A stretch of 5,176 nucleotides of DNA, taken from the NCBI GenBank assembly GCA_030149585.1, contig JASFBJ010000256.1:1-5176 (forward strand). Direction: 5' to 3'. This document shows, one piece after another, positions 1 through 5,176 of the stretch; positions within the stretch are counted from its first letter, which is position 1, and every line of letters begins with the position of its first letter. Made by a program: the position numbers and the translations under genes. Source of the DNA: Desulfobacterales bacterium (GTDB lineage: Bacteria; Desulfobacterota; Desulfobacteria; Desulfobacterales; JASFBJ01). Under the pieces are notes generated by a model. It was not told the origin of the DNA, ran no database searches, and worked only from the letters and a program-made list of their open reading frames with translations.

Positions 1-205
1 GACGCAGAAGACACAAACATAAAGACGGACGATACAAGGTATCGGGGGCGGATAGCGAAGAGTGAACAAACCCGGGATGGACATTTGGAAGTCTTAGCGG
101 AACATAATACCGATGTTCAGCGATGGATTGCTGAACGGGAAGGTGGGGAAGTGAAACCTTAGCGACCCACTGCAGGGAAGGTGAAGCAGGGTATAACGTT
201 TTTCT

Positions 206-212
206 GGAAGGA
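206..212 (+). promoter_or_regulatory. Ribosome binding site of the intron reverse transcriptase relic
   Basis: GGAAGGA lies three bases before the ATG at 216, with its AAGG core a few bases further back. It is a strong purine-rich Shine-Dalgarno sequence and supports this ATG as the original start of the intron-encoded protein. Confidence 0.6.
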
Positions 213-215
213 AAT

Positions 216-293
216 ATGGGAGACTCACAGAAGTCACAAACCATCTCAACGGAAAACCAGAGAATTGCGTCGCAGGAAGCTTATAATATTTAA
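216..293 (+). pseudogene. N-terminal remnant of group II intron reverse transcriptase/maturase
   Basis: Translation from the ATG at 216 gives MGDSQKSQTIST, then ENQRIA, and ends at TAA 291-293 after 25 codons. This resembles the usual opening of bacterial group II intron-encoded proteins (Met-Gly-Asp, then a Ser/Thr-Gln stretch, then Gln-Arg-Ile-Ala). Intact members run to roughly 400-600 residues, with reverse transcriptase, maturase (X) and often endonuclease domains. None of these remains here. The break falls just after the RIA motif, and the following sequence is already the RNA 3' region leading to domain V, so an internal deletion removed nearly the whole gene. The remnant cannot have enzymatic activity. 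Confidence 0.7.
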
Positions 294-375
294 GCACTTG
301 CAGGTAGCAAAGTTATGCGCCAATCGGGGTGTCGCTTGATTGGTTTCTAATTCGGTAAAAAGAATTAGAACCGAG

Positions 376-408
376 GAACCGTATGAGGGAAAACTTCACG
401 TACGGGTC
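376..408 (+). ncRNA. Group II intron domain V hairpin (altered catalytic triad)
   Basis: The 33-nt segment folds as domain V. The lower stem is GAACCGTA (376-383) with TACGGGTC (401-408). A two-base CG bulge (399-400) follows, then an upper stem of TGAGG (384-388) with CTTCA (394-398), closed by a GAAAA loop. The most common bacterial domain V carries an AGC triad near its base, a GNRA tetraloop and 34 nt. Here the triad reads AAC, its middle A faces a G (378 and 406), and the loop has five bases. Domain V is the catalytic core in intact introns and binds the two metal ions. The changes fit a decayed or weakly active copy, although some intron lineages vary at these positions. Confidence 0.75.
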
Positions 409-427
409 TGTAGACTTCGTAACTTCG

Positions 428-446
428 GGGGACGCCCTTTACATTT
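428..446 (+). repeat. Left 19-bp inverted repeat of the transposase element
   Basis: GGGGACGCCCTTTACATTT is an exact reverse complement of 850-868. The match ends on both sides: outside, 427 G does not pair with 869 A, and inside the sequences diverge from 447 inward. Only about 40 bases separate it from the transposase start. Confidence 0.85.
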
Positions 447-485
447 ATAGTTTCCAAATGATGGTTATTGTGCTATGGTTTAATC

Positions 486-829
486 ATGCTGCGAAAAGCA
501 AGAATAGATGCGCCAGGTGCTTTCGGCTGCTGGGGAACAACTGGAAAAGCACTATAGATTAAATGCCAAAGGCTATGACCTTGAAAAGCTTGCATCCAGG
601 GTGTGTGATACTATGCACATTGAGCCAGCCTAACTTTGGGCGTCAGGCAAAGAGGGCAAACGGGTTGCGGCAAGAAGTTTATTATGCTATTCGGCGGTAA
701 GAGACCTTGGTATGGGTATGGCTGAAATAGCAAGGCGCTTGAATCTCTTTTTTGGCAGGGGTGAGCCAGTCAGTAAAGCGAGGAGAGACAATATTACAAC
801 AAAAAAGCTACAATCTCATCGATCCTTAA
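486..829 (+). pseudogene. REP-associated tyrosine transposase remnant (Y1_Tnp family), internally deleted and frameshifted
   Basis: The ATG at 486 opens with MLRKARIDAPGAF, which matches the conserved start of this family (usually MxRKARIDxPGAL). The sequence then jumps, near 522-535 and in another frame, to EQLEKHYRLNAKGYD and on to ARSLLCYSAVRDLGMGMAEI, followed by ARRLNL. This is the C-terminal region with its helix-turn-helix-like segment. TAA 631-633 interrupts it where Trp-rich family members read through. A second frameshift near 750-760 moves to GVSQSVKRGETI, and the tail ends at TAA 827-829. The whole central Y1 domain, with the HUH histidines and catalytic tyrosine, is missing, so there is one large deletion, one stop and at least one further frameshift. 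It is a dead gene. The 76-codon open frame at 712-942 is a by-product of this decay. Confidence 0.8.
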
Positions 830-849
830 GTCTAAAACTGCAAATATGG

Positions 850-868
850 AAATGTAAAGGGCGTCCCC
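850..868 (+). repeat. Right 19-bp inverted repeat, next to the nth-exoIII start
   Basis: AAATGTAAAGGGCGTCCCC is the exact reverse complement of 428-446 and ends six bases before the ATG at 875. Its AAAGGG (856-861) is the only purine-rich stretch close to that start codon. The 13-base spacing is longer than usual for a Shine-Dalgarno site. Confidence 0.85.
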
Positions 869-874
869 AAACTC

Positions 875-2299
875 ATGAAACTGGAATATTTTATAGAGAC
901 TCTGGAAGAGGAAGTCGCAAATTATCACACTCCTGTTATTGACCTGATCGCAGTACAGACCCGTGATCCTTTTAAAGTACTTGTGGCAACAATCCTTTCA
1001 GCCAGAACCAAAGATGAAACCACTGCCGGGGCCTCTCGCAGGTTATTTAATGAAGCGTCTGATATTTATGACCTTGCCTGTCTGAGTGAAAAAAGAATTC
1101 GTGAATTGATCCGCCCGGTTGGATTTTTTAATAATAAGGCAAAATATCTTTCCAGGCTTCCAAACGCACTAAAGCCTTATGCCGGCAAGGTGCCGGATAA
1201 GCTTGAGCAGTTATTGGAATTGCCTGGGGTAGGACGCAAAACAGCCAACCTTGTTTTATCAATGGCATTCGGCAAACCTGCCATATGTGTTGACACCCAT
1301 GTGCATCGCATCATGAATCTCTGGGAATTTGTAAATACCAAAACTCCAGAGGCTACTGAAAAGGCTTTGCGCAAAATATTACCCATCCAATACTGGATCA
1401 AAATTAATTCAATTCTGGTAACCTTTGGGCAGAAACGCTGTAAACCCGTGGCTCCCCAATGCGACATATGCCTGTTTGAAAAGGATTGCCCAAAAATCGG
1501 TGTAACTCCAAGGCAGATAAAAAATGAAGGTACTGACAGTATGAAATTGATTTCCTGGAATGTTAATGGACTTAGGGCAATTGAAAAAAAAGGTTTTATT
1601 GATATCATTGAAGAGTCAGGAGCTGATATTTTTGCAGTGCAAGAGACTAGAGCCTGGCCCGAGCAACTCTCAGATGAACTTAAAAATATTAAGGGGTATT
1701 TAAGTTATTTTACAAAGGCCAGAAAAAAAGGTTATTCAGGGGTAGGGGTCTATACCAGAAAAAAGCCTTTGAATGTCAATATTGGTATTGGAAAGGATCA
1801 ATTTGACGATGAGGGCCGAGTAATTACCATGGAATTTACAGATTTTTTTCTGATAAATGCATATTTTCCCAATGCCCAGCATGGCCTTAAGAGAATTGAT
1901 TATAAAATTGAATTTAATATTGCACTATTTGAATACGCAAAGAAGATGGCTGACAAAAAAACAACTCTTATTTGTGGAGATTTTAACGTTGCCCATAAAG
2001 CCATTGATCTTGCCAATCCCAAAGCCAATGAAAAAAATCCAGGGTTTTCCATCAGGGAAAGAAACTGGATGAGCAAATTTATCAATGCAGGCTGGGTAGA
2101 CACATTCAGAGCGTTTAATCAAGAGCCAGGGCAATACTCCTGGTGGAGTTATCGTTTCAATGCAAGAAGCAAAAATATAGGTTGGCGGATTGATTATTTT
2201 ATAGTTGATGCAAACAGCAAATCAAAGCTTCGCAAGGCTACCATATTAACTGATATCTTTGGTTCTGATCATTGTCCTGTGCAGGTTGAATTGCTCTAA
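875..2299 (+). CDS. nth-xth: Fusion protein: endonuclease III (DNA glycosylase/AP lyase) + exodeoxyribonuclease III
   Basis: A single uninterrupted 474-codon frame encodes two complete base excision repair enzymes. Residues 1-222 are endonuclease III, which removes oxidised pyrimidines and cleaves the abasic site. They include ILSARTKDETT, the helix-hairpin-helix LPGVGRKTAN (116-125) with catalytic Lys122, and VDTH with Asp140. A [4Fe-4S] motif follows: Cys189-X6-Cys196-X2-Cys199-X5-Cys205. Residues 223-474 are exonuclease III, an AP endonuclease and 3' phosphodiesterase of the EEP family. They include WNVNG (Asn229/231), QET (Glu257), NAYFPN (Tyr330), GDFN (Asp369/Asn371), WRIDY (Asp440) and GSDH (Asp465/His466). 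All expected catalytic residues are present, and each half is close to stand-alone length, so neither is degraded. The linker is only about 15 residues. ATG 875 is the first start after an in-frame stop at 833. No well-spaced ribosome binding site precedes it. The enzyme is cytoplasmic. The fused architecture is seen directly, and coupled catalysis is inferred. Confidence 0.93.
   Translation: MKLEYFIETLEEEVANYHTPVIDLIAVQTRDPFKVLVATILSARTKDETTAGASRRLFNEASDIYDLACLSEKRIRELIRPVGFFNNKAKYLSRLPNALKPYAGKVPDKLEQLLELPGVGRKTANLVLSMAFGKPAICVDTHVHRIMNLWEFVNTKTPEATEKALRKILPIQYWIKINSILVTFGQKRCKPVAPQCDICLFEKDCPKIGVTPRQIKNEGTDSMKLISWNVNGLRAIEKKGFIDIIEESGADIFAVQETRAWPEQLSDELKNIKGYLSYFTKARKKGYSGVGVYTRKKPLNVNIGIGKDQFDDEGRVITMEFTDFFLINAYFPNAQHGLKRIDYKIEFNIALFEYAKKMADKKTTLICGDFNVAHKAIDLANPKANEKNPGFSIRERNWMSKFINAGWVDTFRAFNQEPGQYSWWSYRFNARSKNIGWRIDYFIVDANSKSKLRKATILTDIFGSDHCPVQVELL
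1526..1543 (+). promoter_or_regulatory. Possible internal ribosome binding site and start for free exonuclease III
   Basis: GAAGG (1526-1530) lies ten bases before an in-frame ATG (1541-1543). That ATG encodes Met223, exactly where stand-alone exonuclease III proteins begin (MKLISWNVNG). Initiation here would yield a 252-residue free enzyme, a normal length for the family. The spacing is slightly long. The site could also be a vestige of two formerly separate genes. Confidence 0.4.
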
Positions 2300-2305
2300 G
2301 GGTCA

Positions 2306-2450
2306 CGGAAAGAAATAAATCCACAAAATTGCGCCGGATGTTGGTTTGTCTACAAGGCACATCCACCGGCGCATATCGAGATACGTGCCGGTGGATGTAA
2401 CGCAGTAGACGAACCAACAGACAAGCAAGGTGTGGATTTATTTCTTTCCG
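2306..2450. repeat. Large nested palindrome filling the convergent intergenic gap
   Basis: Three stems are nested around one centre. The outer 20-bp perfect stem pairs 2306-2325 (CGGAAAGAAATAAATCCACA) with 2431-2450. The middle 15-bp stem pairs 2339-2353 with 2405-2419 and has one G-U wobble (2347/2411). The inner 12-bp perfect stem pairs 2359-2370 (ACATCCACCGGC) with 2387-2398, and it continues through a weaker stem to a CGAG loop at 2377-2380. Asymmetric unpaired segments separate the stems. An alternative pairing exists between GCGCCGG (2331-2337) and CCGGCGC (2366-2372). The structure lies between the stop codons of two convergent genes, seven bases after one and six before the other. It could be a small non-autonomous element (MITE-like) with 20-bp ends, a structured RNA, or a two-way transcription stop. 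No long T-run follows a GC-rich stem, so it is not a textbook terminator. Confidence 0.85.
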
Positions 2451-2456
2451 GGGGAC

Positions 2457-4418
2457 TTAACTCATTGATTCCATGAAATCAATCCAGATGGGCAGGGCTG
2501 CACTGGAACCTGTCATCTTGTGTCCAATGGAAAGATTGCTGTCAAGGCCCACCCAGACTCCCACCGCTGTTTTATCATCAAATCCTAAAAACAGTGCATC
2601 AGCATAGTTATTGGTGGTTCCTGTTTTGCCGTAAACAACCCGCTTTATTTTCATAGCGCGCCTGCCGGTACCTTTTTCAATAACCTGGCGGAGCATGGCC
2701 CGGATATTTTTGCGAACGCCTTCAGTTAAGACTTTTTTACTCAGCCCGGCCGGCTCTATCAAACGGGTCTGTTCTCTGTCGATTATGCGGCTAATACAAA
2801 CCGGAGTATGCTGGATACCGCCTGCCAGGGTAGCATAGGCATAGGTCAGCTCCAGCAAGGTGACTTCTGAAGCACCAAGTACCGATGGGTAAAAAGGATG
2901 AATATTGCTTTTGATACCAAGGTCATGGGCTGTTTTGATGATATTATTTAAACCCACCTGGTGAGCAAGATTTACGGTTGCAGCGTTTAAAGAGCGAGCC
3001 AAAGCTTCTTCAAGAGGCACAAAACCATTATAGTGATTATTATAATTTTTAGGTGTCCAGCGCTTTTGGGGAATATCAGGATCATAGGTGATTTTTTTAT
3101 CTTCAATAAGGCTAAGGGGGCTGATTCCCTGTTGCAGGGCAGTTAAATATACGATTGGTTTAAAAGCTGATCCTGGTTGCCTTTTTGCCTGAATTGCGCG
3201 GTTGAACTGGGAGTCCCAGAAATTATTGCCGCCCACCATTGCTTTAATCCTGCCGCTTTCAATATCAACTGCCAACAGGGCTGCCTGGACCTGACTGTTG
3301 GCACCTTGCTGTTTTAATCGGATTATACCGTTTTGAACAGCCTTTTTTGCGCTTTCCTGCATTTTAAAATCAAGGGTTGTGTAGATATTGAGACCAGAAG
3401 TATAGAGACGTTCACCATAACTGGTTTTTAGATAATTTTTGCAATAATTGATAAAATAGGGGGCCTTATATTTACGGCCATGATATTTTTCTGGAAGTTT
3501 GCTTTTAACAGCCCGCTCATACTCTGTTTGTTCTATAAAACCTGTCATCAACATTCTTTTTAGCACATGATTTCTGCGCTGCAATGTTTGCTGCGGGTTT
3601 TTAAAGGGGGAGTATTTTGAAGGAGCCTTTAATAAAGCCGCCAGCATGGCAGCCTGGGGCAGATCCACCTCTGTAATGGTTTTTCCAAAATAGGTTTGAG
3701 CTGCGGCATTGATGCCATAGGCTTTAGCACCAAAATACGCTTTGTTGAGATACATCTCCAAGATCTCATTTTTTGTATATATGCGTTCAACTTTTAAGGA
3801 GAGAATAATCTCTTTTATTTTACGGGTGATGGTTTTTTCCGACTTTAAAAGAATCATTTTTGTAAGCTGCTGGGTAATGGTGCTGCCGCCTTGCAGGTAT
3901 GATCCTTCTTTAATATCAGCATAAAGAGCGCCGATGATACGAATTGGATCTATACCGGAATGCTGATAATAACGGGTGTCTTCCACAGCAATAAAGGCAT
4001 TGATAACATGGGATGGAATTTTATCGTAAGGCACCAGGGTGCGGCGCTCAACAAAAAATTCGCTTAATAGTTGACCGTCATCTGAAAAGATTTTTGAAGA
4101 TTTATATGGAGAGTAATCCTTTAGAAGATCAATATTAGGAATAGTGGAAATACACCAGAAAATATATCCTGAAACCACCCCGATAATGAGAGTAATGAGA
4201 ATCGGCAATAATTTACCGAACCTGCGCAAAGAGTTCAGCAGAAAGTAAATGCTCAACCAGCTTGCCGCAGATGTTGTTTTCTCGTCATTTAAATTCACAT
4301 CAGGTAAATTTACGTCAGGGTTTGAAAACAGGTTCACAGGTGATTCTTTAAAAGGATCGCCATATACAATCGGAGCTGAACCCATATCATCTTCTGCCTG
4401 CCCATTTGGATAATTCAT
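2457..4418 (-). CDS. Class A penicillin-binding protein (bifunctional transglycosylase/transpeptidase, PBP1A type)
   Basis: The 653-residue protein polymerises lipid II into glycan strands and cross-links the peptides. A cytoplasmic N-terminal tail of about 70 residues precedes a single membrane segment (about 71-90), which anchors it in the inner membrane with the catalytic part in the periplasm. The GT51 domain shows VEDTRYYQHSGID (145-157, catalytic Glu146), GGSTITQQLTK (177-187), RKIKEI (199-204) and EMYLNKAYFG (221-230). The transpeptidase domain shows PGSAFK (Ser417 nucleophile, Lys420), SLN (476-478) and KTGT (598-601). All active-site motifs are intact, and the protein ends about 50 residues after KTGT with no extra C-terminal domain. 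The N-terminal tail contains a short tandem PDVNLPDVNL. Its ATG directly follows the stop of the upstream gene (TAAATG), with purine-rich GAAGAAGAG (4425-4433) six bases away, so translation is probably coupled. Confidence 0.95.
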   Translation of the reverse strand: MNYPNGQAEDDMGSAPIVYGDPFKESPVNLFSNPDVNLPDVNLNDEKTTSAASWLSIYFLLNSLRRFGKLLPILITLIIGVVSGYIFWCISTIPNIDLLKDYSPYKSSKIFSDDGQLLSEFFVERRTLVPYDKIPSHVINAFIAVEDTRYYQHSGIDPIRIIGALYADIKEGSYLQGGSTITQQLTKMILLKSEKTITRKIKEIILSLKVERIYTKNEILEMYLNKAYFGAKAYGINAAAQTYFGKTITEVDLPQAAMLAALLKAPSKYSPFKNPQQTLQRRNHVLKRMLMTGFIEQTEYERAVKSKLPEKYHGRKYKAPYFINYCKNYLKTSYGERLYTSGLNIYTTLDFKMQESAKKAVQNGIIRLKQQGANSQVQAALLAVDIESGRIKAMVGGNNFWDSQFNRAIQAKRQPGSAFKPIVYLTALQQGISPLSLIEDKKITYDPDIPQKRWTPKNYNNHYNGFVPLEEALARSLNAATVNLAHQVGLNNIIKTAHDLGIKSNIHPFYPSVLGASEVTLLELTYAYATLAGGIQHTPVCISRIIDREQTRLIEPAGLSKKVLTEGVRKNIRAMLRQVIEKGTGRRAMKIKRVVYGKTGTTNNYADALFLGFDDKTAVGVWVGLDSNLSIGHKMTGSSAALPIWIDFMESMS

Positions 4419-5176
4419 TTAAATCTCTTCTTCAGCCATGGCCATCATAAGGGCTCCGGTTGCGGTTGTCTGAAGAGGATTGGCTGCAAGGATCACATCT
4501 GAAATTTTGATTGGAAGGTCAACATTATCAAGGGCTTTGACAAATTTTTCACGGCTGCCCCGCGGCATGACCGTTCCCCCGCTTATAACAAGGGGCAAAG
4601 CATTTGGAAGGCTGACCTTTTCAGTTGTACCCAGGACATCCTGAAGACTTTTTGCCAGGTCCGCAAATAGATTATCATAGTAGATATGCAGCCCTGTCTC
4701 TATTCTGTTACGTGGTTCTAACGACAGGTTGAGTTCCTGCTCCTTGATAACTTTTATTTTAGTTGCTGGTTCATTTAATGAGCTGCCGACCATATTATCA
4801 ATAAAATCTCCGCCCTTTTGAATGCTGTAACTGACAACAGGAATAGAAAGATAGGCCAGGCAGATATTACACATTCCACCACCAAGGCTGATTCCGATTC
4901 CAGAAGAATTATTATCCGCCAGCTCAGACATGATAACCGTCAGACCCTCATTAACCGGCTTTGGGTCATAGCCCAGATTTTTCAGATTCATCTGCAAAAT
5001 CGATTCATGATAAACAACTGAATCCGGCTTACCCACAGGAGCCCCGGGCACACTGAACCAGATTGGTGTATCCGGATTTTCAGGTTCTGGAATCAGTTTT
5101 TTCAAAATAGCCATCAGAACATTTATTCCATCCATTTCATTAGGATTTAACAGACCGTTTTTTATTGGTCTTTTGG
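4419..5176 (-). CDS. Actin-fold (MreB/FtsA-like) ATPase-family protein, partial at the window edge
   Basis: The reading frame is open to the right edge. No stop occurs between the edge and the ATG at 5133-5135, and the upstream codons (KRPIKNGLLNPNE) resemble the loop of MreB-type proteins that reads roughly PLKDGVI. The true start, and the first phosphate-binding motif, should therefore lie outside the window. Counting from the Met at 5135, visible motifs are a phosphate-2-like GIGISLGGG (79-87), a KGGDFID segment (108-114) comparable to the AGDxMD stretch of MreB, and an adenosine-type VISGGTVMPRG (183-193). The Asp usual before the GGG of phosphate-2 is replaced by Ser-Leu, so nucleotide hydrolysis may be altered. 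No membrane segment is visible in the part seen. The stop is followed immediately by the class A PBP start, which suggests a role in organising or sensing cell-wall synthesis. I recognise the fold but not a named family. A divergent Hsp70-like or reactivase-like ASKHA protein is the main alternative. Confidence 0.7.
   Translation of the reverse strand, partial: KRPIKNGLLNPNEMDGINVLMAILKKLIPEPENPDTPIWFSVPGAPVGKPDSVVYHESILQMNLKNLGYDPKPVNEGLTVIMSELADNNSSGIGISLGGGMCNICLAYLSIPVVSYSIQKGGDFIDNMVGSSLNEPATKIKVIKEQELNLSLEPRNRIETGLHIYYDNLFADLAKSLQDVLGTTEKVSLPNALPLVISGGTVMPRGSREKFVKALDNVDLPIKISDVILAANPLQTTATGALMMAMAEEEI
4422..4433 (-). promoter_or_regulatory. Ribosome binding site of the PBP inside the end of the upstream gene
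   Basis: On the minus strand GAAGAAGAG ends six bases before the PBP ATG and overlaps the last Glu codons of the actin-like gene. Together with the TAAATG junction this points to translational coupling. The match to the consensus is moderate. Confidence 0.5.

Larger units (their letters stand above)
1..427 (+). mobile_element. Decayed group II intron, 3' portion (5' end outside the window)
   Basis: Two landmarks identify it. One is the beginning of an intron-encoded reverse transcriptase preceded by a good ribosome binding site (216-293). The other is a domain V hairpin (376-408) about 80 bases downstream. The sequence between and before them is non-coding and rich in small hairpins. Examples are GTTCAGC (115-121) with GCTGAAC (130-136), CCAATC (320-325) with GATTGG (338-343), and a stem of about 11 bp with one bulge pairing 342-353 with 362-372. 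Positions 1-205 should correspond to part of domains I-III, though I could not assign individual subdomains. The reverse transcriptase is cut to 25 codons, so nearly all of the domain IV coding sequence is gone. A normal domain VI with a 3' exon cannot be recognised after domain V, because the neighbouring transposon relic begins at 428. The intron is almost certainly immobile. Its 5' boundary is beyond the left edge, and the 3' boundary is set at the neighbouring repeat and is approximate. Confidence 0.75.
428..868 (+). mobile_element. Decayed REP-associated (Y1) transposase element with 19-bp inverted ends
   Basis: The element is bounded by a perfect 19-bp inverted repeat: GGGGACGCCCTTTACATTT at 428-446 and its reverse complement at 850-868. 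Between the repeats is a broken transposase gene of the REP-associated tyrosine transposase type (486-829). Intact relatives encode a single-strand-specific Y1 (HUH) transposase of roughly 200-320 residues. At 441 bp this copy has lost more than half of that. The left end abuts the group II intron relic, and the right end lies six bases before the start codon of the downstream repair gene. No target-site duplication is apparent, which is usual for this class. The boundaries are inferred from the repeat alone. Confidence 0.7.

Noticed and set aside
94..297. 67-codon minus-strand open frame
   Set aside because: It is antisense to the intron RNA region and the reverse transcriptase remnant, whose start and ribosome binding site on the plus strand are convincing.
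712..942. 76-codon plus-strand open frame that could be taken as a small gene
   Set aside because: Its first part is the C-terminal transposase frame, and after the frameshift near 755 it runs in the wrong frame through the inverted repeat and into the start of the nth-exoIII gene.
1530..1545. Sequencing error joining two separate genes
   Set aside because: Both halves keep the same frame through a natural-looking linker with no homopolymer at the junction. Only a substituted stop codon could explain it, so a real fusion is more likely, but reads should confirm it.
1177..1608. 143-codon minus-strand open frame
   Set aside because: It lies entirely antisense to the strongly conserved endonuclease III and exonuclease III coding sequence and resembles no known protein.
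2306..2450. Integron attC site
   Set aside because: The palindrome is long and largely perfect, and I see no paired RYYYAAC and GTTRRRY core sites at its ends and no integrase or cassette arrangement nearby.
2306..2450. Simple rho-independent terminator
   Set aside because: The stems are far longer and more nested than usual, and no T-run follows a GC-rich stem on either strand. It may still reduce read-through from both genes.
1..5176. CRISPR array, tRNA, rRNA or toxin-antitoxin pair
   Set aside because: No regularly spaced direct repeats, cloverleaf-like segments, rRNA stretches or paired small genes were seen on either strand.

Overview
The window looks like a moderately AT-rich chromosomal segment from a Gram-negative bacterium. 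The style of the Nth and class A PBP proteins, and the decayed REP-associated transposase, would fit a Desulfobacterota-type (sulfate-reducer-like) genome. That placement is an impression from the sequence and has not been tested.

Layout. Positions 1-427 hold the 3' portion of a decayed group II intron: a hairpin-rich RNA region, a ribosome binding site followed by only the first 25 codons of the intron-encoded reverse transcriptase, and a recognisable domain V. Directly abutting it, 428-868 is a small dead element bounded by a perfect 19-bp inverted repeat. It contains the two ends of a REP-associated tyrosine transposase (RAYT-like) gene with its catalytic middle deleted, an in-frame stop and a frameshift. 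Six bases after the element, at 875, begins a 474-codon gene encoding endonuclease III fused in frame to exonuclease III. It ends at 2299.

The 157-bp gap between this gene and its convergent neighbour (2300-2456) is almost filled by one large nested palindrome (2306-2450), with three successive stems of 20, 15 and 12 bp. On the minus strand an operon enters from the right edge. First comes an actin-fold (MreB/FtsA-like) protein, open beyond the window edge. Its stop codon is directly followed by the ATG of a class A penicillin-binding protein (TAAATG).

How the genes work together. The fusion joins two consecutive steps of base excision repair: glycosylase/AP-lyase cleavage, then AP-site or 3'-end processing. 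The minus-strand pair joins a possible cytoskeletal ATPase with a bifunctional peptidoglycan synthase, which suggests linked control of cell-wall growth. The left side is a small graveyard of mobile elements that now forms the upstream region of the repair gene. The points most worth following are the Nth-ExoIII fusion with a possible internal start, the nested palindrome, and the actin-like/PBP pair. I saw no defence system, CRISPR array, tRNA or rRNA.
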